A DNA stretch of 58,389 nucleotides from positions 1 to 58,389 of the forward strand of contig JAMPGY010000006.1 of NCBI GenBank assembly GCA_023663705.1, read 5' to 3'. The stretch comes from Clostridium sp. Its GTDB lineage: Bacteria; Bacteroidota; Bacteroidia; Bacteroidales; Bacteroidaceae. Made by a program: the position numbers and the translations under genes. Positions 41,099 to 52,260 of this stretch are shown piece after piece (positions within the stretch are counted from its first letter, which is position 1; each line of letters opens with the position of its first letter). The notes under the pieces are model-generated. The model was not told the DNA's origin. It ran no database searches and worked only from the letters and a program-made list of their open reading frames with translations.

Positions 41099-43645
41099 CT
41101 ATGCCTCTTGTGGTTGATCCGTTTTGAGTGTCAGTCGCTCGCTGCCGGTGTCGGCTGTGATGTAGAGCGTGTCGCCCGGATGCACCTCCTGCCCGATCAT
41201 CTGTTCGCACAGCATGTCCTCGATATACGTCTTGACGGCTCTCTTCAGGGGGCGGGCGCCATATTGGGCGTCATATCCCTTCCGGGCCAGAAAATCTTTG
41301 GCACTCTCGTCGATGTTCAGGGTGTAGCCCATGGATGCCATCCGTTTGGTGAGCGGTGTCAGTTCGATGTCCACGATGTGGCGCAGGGCAGTTTCGTCCA
41401 GTTGGTCGAAATGGATGATCTCGTCCAGGCGGTTCAGAAATTCGGGAGCAAACTGCTTGTTGAGTGCCTTTCGGGTGAGGCTGCGGCCCAGTTCCTTGTT
41501 GCCTGTGGTCTCAGCGCGTGTAAATCCGATGCCGGCACCGAAGTCTTTCAGCTGGCGGGTGCCGCAGTTGGATGTCATCACGATGACCGTGTTGCGGAAA
41601 TCCACCGTCGTCCCGTTTCCGTCGGTCAGCCGTCCCTCATCCATTACTTGCAATAGGATGTTAAACACATCGCTGTGTGCCTTCTCTATCTCGTCGAGCA
41701 GCAGGATGGAGTAAGGTTTACGCTTCACGCGTTCGGTCAGCTGTCCGCCTTCCTCGTATCCCACATATCCCGGAGGCGCTCCCACCATTCGGCTCACGGT
41801 GTGTTTTTCCATATACTCGCTCATGTCGATGCGTATCAAAGCATCCTCCGAACCGAAAAGCAGTTCGGCCAGTTTTTTGGTCAGATAAGTCTTTCCCACA
41901 CCGGTCGGCCCCAGGAACATAAATGTACCGATGGGTTTATTGGGGTCTTTCAGGCCGATGCGGCTCCGTTGGATGGCCCGCACCAGTTTGTCGATGGCCT
42001 CGTCCTGTCCCACAACGGCCTTTCTCAGTTCCGCACCCATATTTCTGAGTTGCTCGTTTTCGTCCTGTCCGATGCGTTGCACAGGTATTCCTGTAATCAT
42101 TGCCACCACATCGGCCACCTGATCTTCATCCACAGTGGCGCGGTTGTCGCTCAGGCTGTCTTCCCACTCCTTTTTGAGTGTATTCAGCTGGTTTTGCAGT
42201 TCTACGGCTTGGTCACGGTAGTCGGCGGCCAGTTCAAAGTTCTGATGTTTCACCGCCTCGTTCTTTTGATTCAGAGCATTGGTGACCTTCTCTTCCAGAT
42301 CTTCTATTTCCTTAGGGACTGGCATGTTGGATATGTGCATCCTTGCGCCGGATTCGTCCAGGGCATCGATGGCTTTGTCGGGGAAGCAACGGTCTGTCAC
42401 ATAACGTTCGGTAAGTTGCACGCATGCCTGCAGCGCCTTGTCCGTGTATCTGACGTTGTGGTGCTCTTCGTATCTGTCCTTGATGTTTTGTAGGATCTGC
42501 AGGGTTTCCTCCGGACTGGTGGGAGTGACAATCACTTTCTGGAATCGCCTTTCCAAAGCACCGTCTTTCTCGATGCTCTTGCGATACTCGTCGATGGTGG
42601 TGGCGCCCACACACTGAATCTCACCGCGTGCCAAAGCCGGTTTCAGCATGTTGGCCGCGTCCATGGTGCCCGGAGCGGATCCTGCTCCCACTATAGTGTG
42701 TATCTCGTCGATGAACAGGATTATATCGGGGTTCTTTTTCAGTTCGGTGAGGATGGCCCGGATGCGCTCCTCAAATTGTCCTCTGTACTTCGTTCCGGCC
42801 ACGACGGCAGCCATATCCAGAGAAACGACCCGTTTGTTGAACAAAATGCGGGCCACTTTGCGTTGCACGATTCTCAAAGCCAGTCCTTCCACAATGGCCG
42901 ACTTGCCCACGCCCGGTTCACCTATTAATATAGGATTGTTTTTTTTGCGTCGGCTCAGGATCTGAGCAACTCTCTCGATTTCTCTCTCACGACCTACAAC
43001 CGGATCAAGCCAGCCGTTGGCGGCCGCTTTGGTCAGATCCGTACAGAAGTTGTCCAAAACAGGAGTGTTGCTGGTTTTTGCATCGCCGGAAGACGGTTGT
43101 CTGCTTGCCGGCTGAACGGTTGCATCGCCGGATGTGTTGGATTTTCTTGTGGGTTGCTCCTCATCGTCCTCCTCATCTTCATCGGGAAATCCGAATCCGG
43201 ATCGGATGTCTGTCTTGGTGGTGATCATGCGGAGCAGGTCGTCATAGTTTATATGGTTTTCTTTCATTATTCTACAAGCGTTGTTTTCGTTCTCCTTCAT
43301 TATGGCCAACAGGATATGTTCCGAGTCGGTTGTCTCGGATCGGGTCAATCTGGCTTCCAGAAAACTCAGTTTGAGAATGCGGGTGCTTTGTTCGTCGAGA
43401 TAGAGATCATCGGCGGACAGAGGCTCCTTTTTGTCCTGTCGGGTGATACTGTTTTCCAATTCGGACTTCATACGCAGCAGGTCGGGCTGTATCTGCTGCA
43501 GGATGTGATAGGCATGACATTGCCCTTCGAGCAAAATGCCCAGCAGCAGATGTTCCGGCATGATGAAGCGGCTGCATGTGCGCTGGGCTTCCTGCTTGCT
43601 GCAAGTTATGATGTTTTTTATGGTAGGTGAGAACTCAGTATTCAT
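41099..43645 (-). CDS. clpC: ATP-dependent Clp protease ATP-binding subunit ClpC
   Basis: An 848-aa AAA+ unfoldase partnering ClpP. Visible order: two Clp_N repeats (1-150), an acidic/Ser-rich linker (about 155-200), first AAA+ domain with Walker [10 protein letters not shown] (about 243) and [14 protein letters not shown], a middle domain with a UVR-type helix ([18 protein letters not shown]), second AAA+ domain with [10 protein letters not shown] (about 580) and the C-terminal D2-small block. The UVR motif and Clp_N pair favour ClpC over ClpA/ClpB. A -7 box at 43690-43697 lies 45 bp upstream. Confidence 0.95.
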   Translation of the reverse strand: MNTEFSPTIKNIITCSKQEAQRTCSRFIMPEHLLLGILLEGQCHAYHILQQIQPDLLRMKSELENSITRQDKKEPLSADDLYLDEQSTRILKLSFLEARLTRSETTDSEHILLAIMKENENNACRIMKENHINYDDLLRMITTKTDIRSGFGFPDEDEEDDEEQPTRKSNTSGDATVQPASRQPSSGDAKTSNTPVLDNFCTDLTKAAANGWLDPVVGREREIERVAQILSRRKKNNPILIGEPGVGKSAIVEGLALRIVQRKVARILFNKRVVSLDMAAVVAGTKYRGQFEERIRAILTELKKNPDIILFIDEIHTIVGAGSAPGTMDAANMLKPALARGEIQCVGATTIDEYRKSIEKDGALERRFQKVIVTPTSPEETLQILQNIKDRYEEHHNVRYTDKALQACVQLTERYVTDRCFPDKAIDALDESGARMHISNMPVPKEIEDLEEKVTNALNQKNEAVKHQNFELAADYRDQAVELQNQLNTLKKEWEDSLSDNRATVDEDQVADVVAMITGIPVQRIGQDENEQLRNMGAELRKAVVGQDEAIDKLVRAIQRSRIGLKDPNKPIGTFMFLGPTGVGKTYLTKKLAELLFGSEDALIRIDMSEYMEKHTVSRMVGAPPGYVGYEEGGQLTERVKRKPYSILLLDEIEKAHSDVFNILLQVMDEGRLTDGNGTTVDFRNTVIVMTSNCGTRQLKDFGAGIGFTRAETTGNKELGRSLTRKALNKQFAPEFLNRLDEIIHFDQLDETALRHIVDIELTPLTKRMASMGYTLNIDESAKDFLARKGYDAQYGARPLKRAVKTYIEDMLCEQMIGQEVHPGDTLYITADTGSERLTLKTDQPQEA

Positions 43646-43689
43646 ATCCGGTAGTCTTTGTTACTTTTGAAAAACGAGTAAATGCCGCG

Positions 43690-43697
43690 CAAAGGTA
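43690..43697 (-). promoter_or_regulatory. -7 promoter box for clpC (TACCTTTG)
   Basis: A minus-strand TACCTTTG lies 45 bp before the clpC ATG. The remaining AT-rich stretch to gyrA (43698-43941) probably holds the gyrA promoter, but no exact TAnnTTTG box was found there. Confidence 0.5.
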
Positions 43698-43941
43698 CGT
43701 ATATTTCCGTGTTGTTGTCCTTTTTGCGATACTAAAAAACTACAAATGATATGCCAATCCGTTGATTTCGTATTCGAAGATTCTAAATAAAACATAATTA
43801 TTTCTTCAGAGCGAAAGACATGAGGAAAGTTTTTGGGCTTTTTTTTCTGTGTTTCTTTGAAAAGTAGTAATTTTACGTGCTTTTTGGGCGAATTTGTTTA
43901 TTTGCCATATTTAAGCATGAAACATAGAAGGATATAATATA

Positions 43942-46488
43942 ATGTTAGATCAAGACAGAATCATTAAGGTAAACATCGAGGACGAGATGCGCAATTCCTA
44001 CATAGACTATTCCATGTCGGTGATTGTGGCGCGTGCGCTTCCGGATGTACGGGATGGATTTAAACCTGTGCACCGCCGCATTTTGTTCGGTATGAAGGAA
44101 TTGGGTAATACTCATGACAAGGCTTACAAGAAATGTGCCCGTATCGTGGGTGAGGTGCTGGGTAAGTATCATCCCCACGGCGACTCGTCCGTATATGGCG
44201 CCTTGGTGCGCATGGCGCAGGATTGGAACATGCGCTACACATTGGTAGACGGGCAGGGTAACTTCGGTTCGGTGGATGGAGACGGAGCCGCAGCCATGCG
44301 TTACACCGAGGCTCGTCTGCAGCTGATGGGAGAGGCCATGATGCAGGACTTGGAGAAGGAGACCGTGGATATGGTCAACAACTTCGACGACACGTTGAAG
44401 GAACCGAGCGTGATGCCTACCCGCATTCCTAATCTGTTGGTAAACGGTGCAACGGGTATTGCTGTGGGTATGGCCACAAACATCCCTACCCACAATTTGG
44501 GTGAGGTGATAGATGCCTGTGTGGCCTATATCGACAATCCCGAGATTGATGTGGACGGCCTGATGACCTATGTCAAGGCACCGGATTTCCCGACCGGCGG
44601 CTTTATCTTCGGCATGAAGGGAGTGAGAGATGCTTACGAGACGGGGCGCGGACGCATTATCATGCGTGCACGTGCCGAGATCGAGACCGGAGAAGGGCAC
44701 GACAAGATTGTCATCACGGAGATACCCTATGGCGTGAACAAGGCCGAACTTATCAAGATGATTGCCGACCTGGTGAACGAGAAAAAAATAGAAGGTATCA
44801 GCAATGCCAATGATGAGACGGACCGTGAGGGTATGCGCATCGTTGTGGATGTGAAGCGCGATGCCAATGCCAATATTGTGCTCAACAAATTGTTCAAAAT
44901 GACGCCTTTGCAGACCAGTTTCAGCGTAAACTGCATCGCGTTGGTGAAGGGACGTCCCCGTCTGCTCAGTCTGCGTGACTGCATCAGCAATTTTGTGGAG
45001 CATCGTCACGATGTGGTGATCCGTCGCACACAATATGATTTGCGTAAGGCGGAAGAGCGTGCTCATATATTGGAGGGACTCATTATTGCCAGCGACAATA
45101 TCGATGAGGTTGTGCACATTATCAAGGCCTCCAAGACGCCGATGCTGGCCATACAGGGCTTGATGGAGCGCTTCGGACTGGATGAATTGCAGGCACGTGC
45201 CATAGTGGATATGCGACTGGCCCAGCTTACCGGTCTGCAACAGGAAAAACTGCACGGAGAGTATGACGATCTTCTGCAAAAGATAGAATACTACAAGCAG
45301 ATACTGAGTGATGATGTGCTCTGCATGAAAGTGGTGAAAGATGAACTGATCGAGGTGAAGGAACAGTATGGAGACGAGCGCCGTTCGGAAATCATGTATT
45401 CAAGTGAAGAGTTCAATCCGGAGGATTTCTATGCTGATGACGAGATGGTTATCACGATCAGCCATTTGGGATATATCAAGCGTACGCCGTTGGCCGAGTT
45501 CCGCGCCCAGGCCCGTGGAGGTGTGGGCAGTAAGGGTAGCAGCACGCGCGATGCCGACTTCGTGGAGTCGATTTATCCGGCCACGATGCACAACACGATG
45601 TTGTTCTTCACACAGAAAGGACGTTGTTTCTGGATGAAGGTTTACGAAATTCCCGAGGGGGCTAAGAACGCCAAGGGACGTGCCATTCAGAACATGCTCA
45701 ATATAGAACCGGATGATGCCATCAACGCCTGTCTGCGCATCAAGAACCTGGCGGATGCCGAATTCTGTTCCAGTCATTATGTGGTGTTCTGCACGAAGAA
45801 CGGCGTGATCAAGAAGACATGCCTCTCCGAATACTCACGTCCGCGTGCAAACGGTGTGAATGCAATCACAATCCGTGAGGATGATCGTGTGATTGAGGTA
45901 CGCCTCACAAACGGTTCCAACGAGATTGTTATGGCCAACCGTAACGGACGTGCCATACGTTTCAACGAGGAAAAGGTACGTCCGATGGGGCGCACGGCTA
46001 CCGGTGTGAGAGGCATGACGCTTGACGAAGACGGTACGGATGAGGTAGTAGGAATGGTCTGTGTGAACGATCCTGCCACGGAAACCATCATGGTGGTGAG
46101 CGAGCAGGGCTACGGTAAGCGTTCGGATATAGAGGATTATCGTGTGACAAACCGTGGAGCCAAGGGCGTGAAAACGTTGAACATCACGGAGAAGACCGGA
46201 AGATTGGTTGCAATAAAGGTAGTTACGGATGAAAATGATCTGATGATTATCAACAAGAGCGGAATTACCATCCGGTTGAAAGTGGCTGACGTGAGAGTGA
46301 TGGGACGTGCCACGCAGGGTGTGCGCCTGATCAATCTCGAAAAACGAAACGATCAGATCAGCAGTGTGTGCAAGGTGCAGACTGAGGAAGAGGAAGTGAT
46401 GCCGGAAGAAGGAACTGCCGGGTCACAGGAAACTCCGGAGGACGGACAACAAAAGACAGCGGATACATCGTTGGAATCGAATGATTGA
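43942..46488 (+). CDS. gyrA: DNA gyrase subunit A
   Basis: An 848-aa type II topoisomerase subunit that cuts and rejoins DNA during supercoiling. N-terminal block SYIDYSMSVIVARALPDVRD, winged-helix/QRDR segment HPHGDSSVYGALVRMAQ, and catalytic tyrosine in AAAMRYTEARL (about 122) are present. The C-terminal half has six beta-pinwheel blades, with the GyrA-box-like QARGGVGSKG early in it. The last 40 residues are acidic (EEEEVMPEEG). Gyrase rather than ParC is favoured by the GyrA box and pinwheel. It is followed 41 bp later by the TPR gene. Confidence 0.97.
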   Translation: MLDQDRIIKVNIEDEMRNSYIDYSMSVIVARALPDVRDGFKPVHRRILFGMKELGNTHDKAYKKCARIVGEVLGKYHPHGDSSVYGALVRMAQDWNMRYTLVDGQGNFGSVDGDGAAAMRYTEARLQLMGEAMMQDLEKETVDMVNNFDDTLKEPSVMPTRIPNLLVNGATGIAVGMATNIPTHNLGEVIDACVAYIDNPEIDVDGLMTYVKAPDFPTGGFIFGMKGVRDAYETGRGRIIMRARAEIETGEGHDKIVITEIPYGVNKAELIKMIADLVNEKKIEGISNANDETDREGMRIVVDVKRDANANIVLNKLFKMTPLQTSFSVNCIALVKGRPRLLSLRDCISNFVEHRHDVVIRRTQYDLRKAEERAHILEGLIIASDNIDEVVHIIKASKTPMLAIQGLMERFGLDELQARAIVDMRLAQLTGLQQEKLHGEYDDLLQKIEYYKQILSDDVLCMKVVKDELIEVKEQYGDERRSEIMYSSEEFNPEDFYADDEMVITISHLGYIKRTPLAEFRAQARGGVGSKGSSTRDADFVESIYPATMHNTMLFFTQKGRCFWMKVYEIPEGAKNAKGRAIQNMLNIEPDDAINACLRIKNLADAEFCSSHYVVFCTKNGVIKKTCLSEYSRPRANGVNAITIREDDRVIEVRLTNGSNEIVMANRNGRAIRFNEEKVRPMGRTATGVRGMTLDEDGTDEVVGMVCVNDPATETIMVVSEQGYGKRSDIEDYRVTNRGAKGVKTLNITEKTGRLVAIKVVTDENDLMIINKSGITIRLKVADVRVMGRATQGVRLINLEKRNDQISSVCKVQTEEEEVMPEEGTAGSQETPEDGQQKTADTSLESND

Positions 46489-46529
46489 GACGGTGAGGAT
46501 TTAAAGTTAAACTTTAATAGATTATAATT

Positions 46530-47783
46530 ATGAAAAAAGTATTGTGCTCAATGGCTCTGCTCATCGCGGCAGGAGCCGTAAGTGCCCAGGACAAGCTGGT
46601 AAAGAAGAGCCGTGCGCTGCTCGACGAGAGCGTGAAGGTGGTGGAACTGGAAGGCGGTTTGAAGGAAAATACCATTGACGTGGAAAAGGTAAAGGAAGCA
46701 AACGATATGTTGCAACCGGCGTTGACTAGCGGACTGACCAAGAATATGGCGGCTGCTTGGGATTTGCAGGGTGATATTTATCAGCGTCTCTTTACTGTGG
46801 AACTGAATAAGGCCGTAGCCAAGCAACCCCTTGATACGATGGCGTTTGCTGCCAATCTGGTGGCTTGTCTGGATGCCTATGACAAGTGTTATGAGGTTGA
46901 CGCCAAGCAGGAATACACTGCCAAGAATAAGGACAACGAGTGCCGTTTCCGTCCTTATCACGCTTATTTGGGTTCTTTCTTCAACACAAATAAGCAGTAT
47001 AAGGAAGCCGGAGAGCATTTCGGCAAGTGGCTCACGTATGCCAAGGATCATAAGATGCTGGAAAATGAACCGAAAATCTTGGAAGATAATTCGATGGATC
47101 CCAACGAAATGGCTTATTATGCCATGATGATGGCTTTCCAGGAGAAGGACTACGATAAGTTGTTGGAGTTTAAGGATCAGGCTTTGGAATACAAGGGTGA
47201 CGGTGAGACACCCCGCAAGTTTGTTCTGCAGGCCTATCACGAAAAGGGTGATATGGACATGTGGGTAAAGTTGTCGAAGGAATTTGCTTTGAATTCCACC
47301 GATGAGGGGTATGCCCAGAATCTTTTTGCTTATTATCTGAACGGTGGAAAGAAGGATGAGGCTGTCGCGCTGGCAGATGAACTTCTGGCGTCCAATCCGG
47401 ATAATGTCATTGCCAATTATTTGAAGGGTAGTGTGCTGCTGGAGGCAGAAAAACCGATGGAGGCTCTGACGTACTTCGAGAAGACTATAGAATTGTCGCC
47501 TGATTATTCGGATGCTTATCTTCAGGCCGGTATCTGCCACACCCGTGAAGGAAACCGTATCAACAATGAATTGAGCGGCAAAAAGATGACAAAGGCTCAG
47601 AATGATGCGGAGATTGAACGTGTGAGAGATTGCTACCGCAAGGCATTGCCGTTTGTGGAGAAGGCAATGGAACTGGAGCCGGACAAACCGCAGCGCTGGG
47701 CCGGCATTATGAGCAATATCTATTACGTGTTGGGCGACAAGGCCAAGCAGGCGGAAATGGATGCTTTGGTGCCTGCAGAATAA
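46530..47783 (+). CDS. Exported tetratricopeptide-repeat protein
   Basis: A 417-aa protein with an N-terminal signal peptide (MKKVLCSMALLIAAGAVSAQ), so probably periplasmic. The body is helical, with TPR-like units; the clearest are near the C-terminus, NYLKGSVLLEAEKPMEALTY (given in part) followed by DYSDAYLQAGICH, and a final unit ending ...RWAGIMSNIYYVLGDK. TPRs mediate protein interactions; no partner is evident. Its position between gyrA and dnaB recurs in related genomes. It ends at a strong terminator at 47850-47881. Confidence 0.85.
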   Translation: MKKVLCSMALLIAAGAVSAQDKLVKKSRALLDESVKVVELEGGLKENTIDVEKVKEANDMLQPALTSGLTKNMAAAWDLQGDIYQRLFTVELNKAVAKQPLDTMAFAANLVACLDAYDKCYEVDAKQEYTAKNKDNECRFRPYHAYLGSFFNTNKQYKEAGEHFGKWLTYAKDHKMLENEPKILEDNSMDPNEMAYYAMMMAFQEKDYDKLLEFKDQALEYKGDGETPRKFVLQAYHEKGDMDMWVKLSKEFALNSTDEGYAQNLFAYYLNGGKKDEAVALADELLASNPDNVIANYLKGSVLLEAEKPMEALTYFEKTIELSPDYSDAYLQAGICHTREGNRINNELSGKKMTKAQNDAEIERVRDCYRKALPFVEKAMELEPDKPQRWAGIMSNIYYVLGDKAKQAEMDALVPAE

Positions 47784-47849
47784 AAAGGAGGACGACACAG
47801 TCCGTAGCATAGACGGTTGAGTGTCGGGAATACAGATAAGTAGAATAGG

Positions 47850-47890
47850 CGGGATGTGTCATGTATGTATGACACATCCCGTTTGTTTTT
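47850..47890 (+). terminator. Intrinsic terminator after the TPR gene
   Basis: A perfect 13-bp stem (47850-47862 and 47869-47881) with a 6-nt loop is followed by TTTGTTTTT on the plus strand. Confidence 0.85.
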
Positions 47891-47977
47891 GTGAGGCATG
47901 GCCGGGCGGACGGTATCTGTATAAAGTTTGCAGGCCGAATGTGTACGTTTTGATTTTCCAATTCGATGAATTCTGCT

Positions 47978-47985
47978 TATCTTTG
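47978..47985 (+). promoter_or_regulatory. -7 promoter box for dnaB (TATCTTTG)
   Basis: A plus-strand TATCTTTG lies 35 bp before the dnaB ATG. Confidence 0.55.
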
Positions 47986-48020
47986 TGACTCTTTTTATAA
48001 AATAAGAAAACAGAAACGAC

Positions 48021-49565
48021 ATGCCGGAACAACGGAAAACCCCGCGCAAGACTGCGCGTACCAAGGTTGTGGAAGTGCCCTCCGAAGATGCTTACGGGCG
48101 CGAACAACCACAGGCCGTGCCCTTTGAGGAGGCGGTGCTGGGTGCACTGATGATAGAGAAAGATGCCTATTCGCTCATCAGTGAAATTTTGAAACCAGAA
48201 TGTTTCTACGATCATCGTCATCAGCTTATATACGAGTCTATACGCACGCTTAACCTGCAGCAGAAGCCGGTGGATATCCTCACCGTGACGGAGCATTTGA
48301 ACAGTACGGGCAATCTGGAGGAATGCGGCGGCCCTTACTACATCACTCAACTAAGTGGTAAAGTGGCGTCGTCCGCCCACATCGAATATCATGCCCGTAT
48401 CATCGCACAGAAATATCTGGCACGTGAACTGATAACGTTCACCAGCCGCATCCAGTCGAAAGCGTTTGATGCAACGGTGGACGTGGACGACCTGATGCAG
48501 GAGGCTGAGGGAAAACTGTTTGAAATCTCGCAGCAGAACATGAAGAAGGATTACACGCAGATCAATCCGGTGATTCACGAGGCATACGAGATGTTGCAAA
48601 AGGCGGCCGCGCGTTCCGACGGACTTAGCGGGTTGAGCAGCGGCTTCGAGAAGCTGGACCGCATGACATCCGGATGGCAAAATTCCGACCTGGTGATTAT
48701 TGCGGCCCGTCCGGCCATGGGTAAAACGGCATTTGTGCTCTCTATGTGCCGAAAGATGGCTGTGGATATGAAGATACCCTGTGCCATGTTTTCGCTTGAA
48801 ATGAGCAATGTACAGTTGGTCAACCGTATGATTGTGAATGTGTGTGAGATTCCCGGTGAAAAGATCAAGAGCGGTCAGTTGGCTCCTTATGAATGGGGAC
48901 AGTTGGATAGTAAGATAACGCAACTCTATGATGCCCCGTTCTATGTGGATGACACACCGTCGCTTTCGGTGTTTGAATTACGGACAAAGGCTCGTCGTCT
49001 GGTGCGTGAACACGGCGTGAAAATCATAATGATCGACTACTTGCAACTGATGAATGCCAGTGGAATGTCCTTCGGTAGCCGTCAGGAAGAGGTGAGCACG
49101 ATATCCCGATCTCTGAAGGGATTGGCCAAAGATCTGAATATACCTATTATAGCATTGAGTCAGCTCAATCGTGGTGTGGAAAGTCGGGAAGGAATTGAGG
49201 GAAAGCGCCCTCAGTTGAGCGACCTGCGTGAATCCGGAGCCATCGAGCAGGATGCCGATATGGTGTGCTTTATTCATCGTCCGGAATACTATAAAATATT
49301 TCAGGACGAAAAGGGGCGTGACCTGCACGGTATGGCTGAAATAATCATAGCCAAGCATCGTAACGGTGCCGTGGGTGATGTGTTGCTTCGGTTCCGTGGT
49401 GAATATGCACGCTTTCAGGATGCTGACGAAGATGCTTATGTGCCGGTTCCGGGTGAGGCAGCCGTATATGGATCGAAAATGAACGGACAGGACGCACCTG
49501 CGCCATACCCCTCTGATGCAACACCTTTTGGCCCGCCGCCACCTGATGATGCTCCTCCGTTCTGA
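48021..49565 (+). CDS. dnaB: Replicative DNA helicase DnaB
   Basis: A 514-aa hexameric helicase that unwinds DNA at the replication fork. The N-terminal interaction domain (PFEEAVLGALMIEKDAYSLI to about 150) precedes the RecA-like motor with Walker A ARPAMGKTAF (about 233), Walker B VKIIMIDYLQLM, and IALSQLNRGVESR. No intein interrupts it. The C-terminal 40 residues are Pro/Asp-rich (PYPSDATPFGPPPPDDAPPF) and likely disordered. Length is a little above E. coli DnaB (471 aa) because of this tail and an N-terminal basic extension. Confidence 0.97.
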   Translation: MPEQRKTPRKTARTKVVEVPSEDAYGREQPQAVPFEEAVLGALMIEKDAYSLISEILKPECFYDHRHQLIYESIRTLNLQQKPVDILTVTEHLNSTGNLEECGGPYYITQLSGKVASSAHIEYHARIIAQKYLARELITFTSRIQSKAFDATVDVDDLMQEAEGKLFEISQQNMKKDYTQINPVIHEAYEMLQKAAARSDGLSGLSSGFEKLDRMTSGWQNSDLVIIAARPAMGKTAFVLSMCRKMAVDMKIPCAMFSLEMSNVQLVNRMIVNVCEIPGEKIKSGQLAPYEWGQLDSKITQLYDAPFYVDDTPSLSVFELRTKARRLVREHGVKIIMIDYLQLMNASGMSFGSRQEEVSTISRSLKGLAKDLNIPIIALSQLNRGVESREGIEGKRPQLSDLRESGAIEQDADMVCFIHRPEYYKIFQDEKGRDLHGMAEIIIAKHRNGAVGDVLLRFRGEYARFQDADEDAYVPVPGEAAVYGSKMNGQDAPAPYPSDATPFGPPPPDDAPPF

Positions 49566-49709
49566 CTGTTGGTTTTTGTCTTGTTCCGGCTTTGTATCGC
49601 CGGTTGTAAAAGGGGCGAAAATCCGGTGGAACGTTTCAGAGGATGTTGATTTGTCATGCCGCTCTGCTCAAATGTCAATCCGGAAATTGGTAGGATGCGA
49701 AAAAATACG

Positions 49710-49717
49710 TAATTTTG
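49710..49717 (+). promoter_or_regulatory. -7 promoter box for pheT (TAATTTTG)
   Basis: A plus-strand TAATTTTG lies 37 bp before the pheT ATG. Confidence 0.5.
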
Positions 49718-49754
49718 CGCGTTAGAACTTGATTAATACATAAAATAGCAAAAT

Positions 49755-52259
49755 ATGAATATTTCTTATAATTGGCTGAAGGAGTATGTTGACTTCGAGC
49801 TTACCGCCCAAGAGGTTGCCGATGCACTTACTTCCGAAGGTCTTGAGGTAGGATCGGTCGAGGAAGTGCAGGCAGTGAAAGGCGGTTTGCAGGGACTTGT
49901 CATCGGTGAAGTCCTCACTTGCGAGGTTCATCCCAACTCCGACCATATGCACATCTGTTCTGTCAATTTGGGCCAAGGCGAACCGGTGCAGATTGTATGC
50001 GGTGCCGCCAATGTGGCAGCCGGTCAGAAAGTCGTTGTGGCAACATTGGGAACTAAATTGTATGACGGTGACGAGTGCTTCACCATCAAGAAGTCCAAGT
50101 TGCGCGGCGTTGAGAGCAACGGTATGATTTGTGCCGAGGATGAGATTGGTATTGGAACCGATCACAACGGTATCATTGTGTTGCCCGAAACGGCCGTACC
50201 CGGTACTCCGGCAGCGGAATACTACAATCTTAAGAGCGACTGGCTTATTGAGGTGGACATCACTCCCAACAGAGCCGATGCTTGTTCCCATTACGGTGTG
50301 GCACGTGATCTTTATGCCTGGTTGGTGCAGAATGGTTATCAGACAACTTTGCATCGTCCTTCCGATGAAACTTTTGCCGTAGACAACAACGATTTGGAAA
50401 TTTCGGTGGAGGTGGAGAATCCGGAAGCATGTCCCCGCTATTGTGCCGTGACGGTAACGAATTGTCAGGTGAAGGAAAGTCCCGAGTGGTTGCAGGAAAA
50501 ACTCCGTGTAATCGGTCTGCGCCCCATCAACAATATCGTGGACATCACCAATTATATCATGTTTGCTTACGGGCAGCCTTTGCATTGTTTTGACGCGGAT
50601 ATGATATCCGGTGGGAAAGTGGTGGTGAAGACCATGCCCGAAGGAACATCGTTTGTCACGCTTGACGGTGTGGAACACAAGTTGAGCGACCGCGATCTGG
50701 CTATCTGTAATGCTGAAGAGCCGATGTGTATTGCCGGTGTGTTTGGCGGAAAGGGCAGCGGAACGTATGACACGACAACCAATGTTTTGTTGGAGAGTGC
50801 ATATTTCAACCCCACCTGGATACGCAAGAGTGCACGTCGCCACGGATTGAACACGGATGCCTCGTTCCGGTTTGAACGTGGAATAGATCCTAACGGTCAG
50901 ATATATGCCCTTAAACAGGCGGCTATGCTGTGCAAAGAGTTGGCCGGTGGTGAGATTTCAATGGAAATAAAAGATATCTACCCCTCTCCGATAGAGGATT
51001 TCAAGGTGGAACTGAAATACGATTACGTGAATTCATTGATCGGCAAGATCATTCCGGCGGATACGGTGAAGAGCATCGTGAGCACTCTGGAAATGCAGAT
51101 CCTGGCCGAGACGGAAGACGGGTTGAGCCTGCAGGTTCCTGCTTATAGAGTGGATGTGCAGCGTCCGTGCGATGTGGTGGAAGACATCCTTCGTGTGTAT
51201 GGATATAACAACGTGGAAATTCCCACAACGCTCAGGTCAAGCCTCACAGTGAAAGGAGATGTCGACAGGAGCCATAAGCTTCAGAATCTGATAGGCGAAC
51301 AATTGGTGGGATATGGATTCAACGAGATTTTGAACAACTCACTCACTCGTGGTGCTTATTATGATAATGTGGAATCTTATCCTGCAGTGCATTCGGTGAA
51401 GTTGCTGAATCCACTGAGTGCGGATCTGAATGTATTGCGTCAGACATTACTGTTCGGAGGTTTGGAGAGTATCATGCATAATGCCAACCGCAAGAATGCC
51501 GATTTGAGATTCTTTGAGTTTGGTAACTGTTATTATTTCCATGAGGAAAGAAAATGTCCGGACATCCATGAGGGGGCTGATAGCCGGGATCCGGAGGTGA
51601 TCAAGCACGTGTTGGATGCATATAGCGAAGACTATCATTTGGCACTTTGGGTGACCGGTAAGCGCGTGAGCGGTTCTTGGATACATCCGGACGAGGACAG
51701 CAGTTTCTACGAGCTGAAGGCCTATGTACTCAACATCCTGGCTCGCTTGGGTGTTAATCTGGGCAGCTTGGTCTTTGTTGAAGGAACCAAAGACATTTTT
51801 TCCAAGAGTCTGGAAATTCAGAACAGAGGAGGGAAGGTACTCGTAAGCATGGGCGTTGTCAGTCACAAATTGACAAAGATGTTTGATATTGATAATGACG
51901 TGTATTATGCCGACTTGAATTGGAAACTTCTGATGAAGGCAATCAAGAATACCAAGGTCAGTTATCATGAAATAAGCAAATATCCGGCCGTGAGTCGTGA
52001 TTTGGCTCTATTGCTTGATGCGTCCGTTACTTTTGAGCAGGTGGAACGTATCGCGTATGCTACGGAAAAGAAACTTTTGAAGGAGGTACGGTTGTTTGAT
52101 GTGTACGAAGGCAAGAATCTGGAAGAGGGAAAGAAGAGTTATGCCGTCAACTTCCTGTTGCAGGATGAGAACAAGACGCTAAATGACAAGCAGATTGAAG
52201 TTATCATGAACAAACTGATTGATAACCTGCAGAACAAGTTGGGAGCCAAACTGCGTTGA
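49755..52259 (+). CDS. pheT: Phenylalanyl-tRNA synthetase beta subunit
   Basis: The 834-aa beta chain of the (alpha-beta)2 enzyme charging tRNA-Phe. N-terminal MNISYNWLKEYVDFELTAQE and the EMAP-like tRNA-binding domain (HPNSDHMHICSVNLGQGEP) are clear. The B3/B4 editing region and B5 domain follow (EVDITPNRADACSHYGVARD; INNIVDITNYIMFAYGQPLH), then the catalytic-like core and a C-terminal anticodon-binding FDX-ACB domain (ISKYPAVSRDLALLLDAS). The alpha subunit gene pheS is not in the window. It is followed 1 bp later by a small membrane gene. Confidence 0.97.
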   Translation: MNISYNWLKEYVDFELTAQEVADALTSEGLEVGSVEEVQAVKGGLQGLVIGEVLTCEVHPNSDHMHICSVNLGQGEPVQIVCGAANVAAGQKVVVATLGTKLYDGDECFTIKKSKLRGVESNGMICAEDEIGIGTDHNGIIVLPETAVPGTPAAEYYNLKSDWLIEVDITPNRADACSHYGVARDLYAWLVQNGYQTTLHRPSDETFAVDNNDLEISVEVENPEACPRYCAVTVTNCQVKESPEWLQEKLRVIGLRPINNIVDITNYIMFAYGQPLHCFDADMISGGKVVVKTMPEGTSFVTLDGVEHKLSDRDLAICNAEEPMCIAGVFGGKGSGTYDTTTNVLLESAYFNPTWIRKSARRHGLNTDASFRFERGIDPNGQIYALKQAAMLCKELAGGEISMEIKDIYPSPIEDFKVELKYDYVNSLIGKIIPADTVKSIVSTLEMQILAETEDGLSLQVPAYRVDVQRPCDVVEDILRVYGYNNVEIPTTLRSSLTVKGDVDRSHKLQNLIGEQLVGYGFNEILNNSLTRGAYYDNVESYPAVHSVKLLNPLSADLNVLRQTLLFGGLESIMHNANRKNADLRFFEFGNCYYFHEERKCPDIHEGADSRDPEVIKHVLDAYSEDYHLALWVTGKRVSGSWIHPDEDSSFYELKAYVLNILARLGVNLGSLVFVEGTKDIFSKSLEIQNRGGKVLVSMGVVSHKLTKMFDIDNDVYYADLNWKLLMKAIKNTKVSYHEISKYPAVSRDLALLLDASVTFEQVERIAYATEKKLLKEVRLFDVYEGKNLEEGKKSYAVNFLLQDENKTLNDKQIEVIMNKLIDNLQNKLGAKLR

Positions 52260-52260
52260 T

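Noticed and set aside
44160-44230. GyrA QRDR with Gly rather than Asp at the position matching E. coli Asp87 as quinolone resistance
   Set aside because: The Ser83-equivalent is intact and Gly here is probably the natural residue in this group; no resistance claim can be made.
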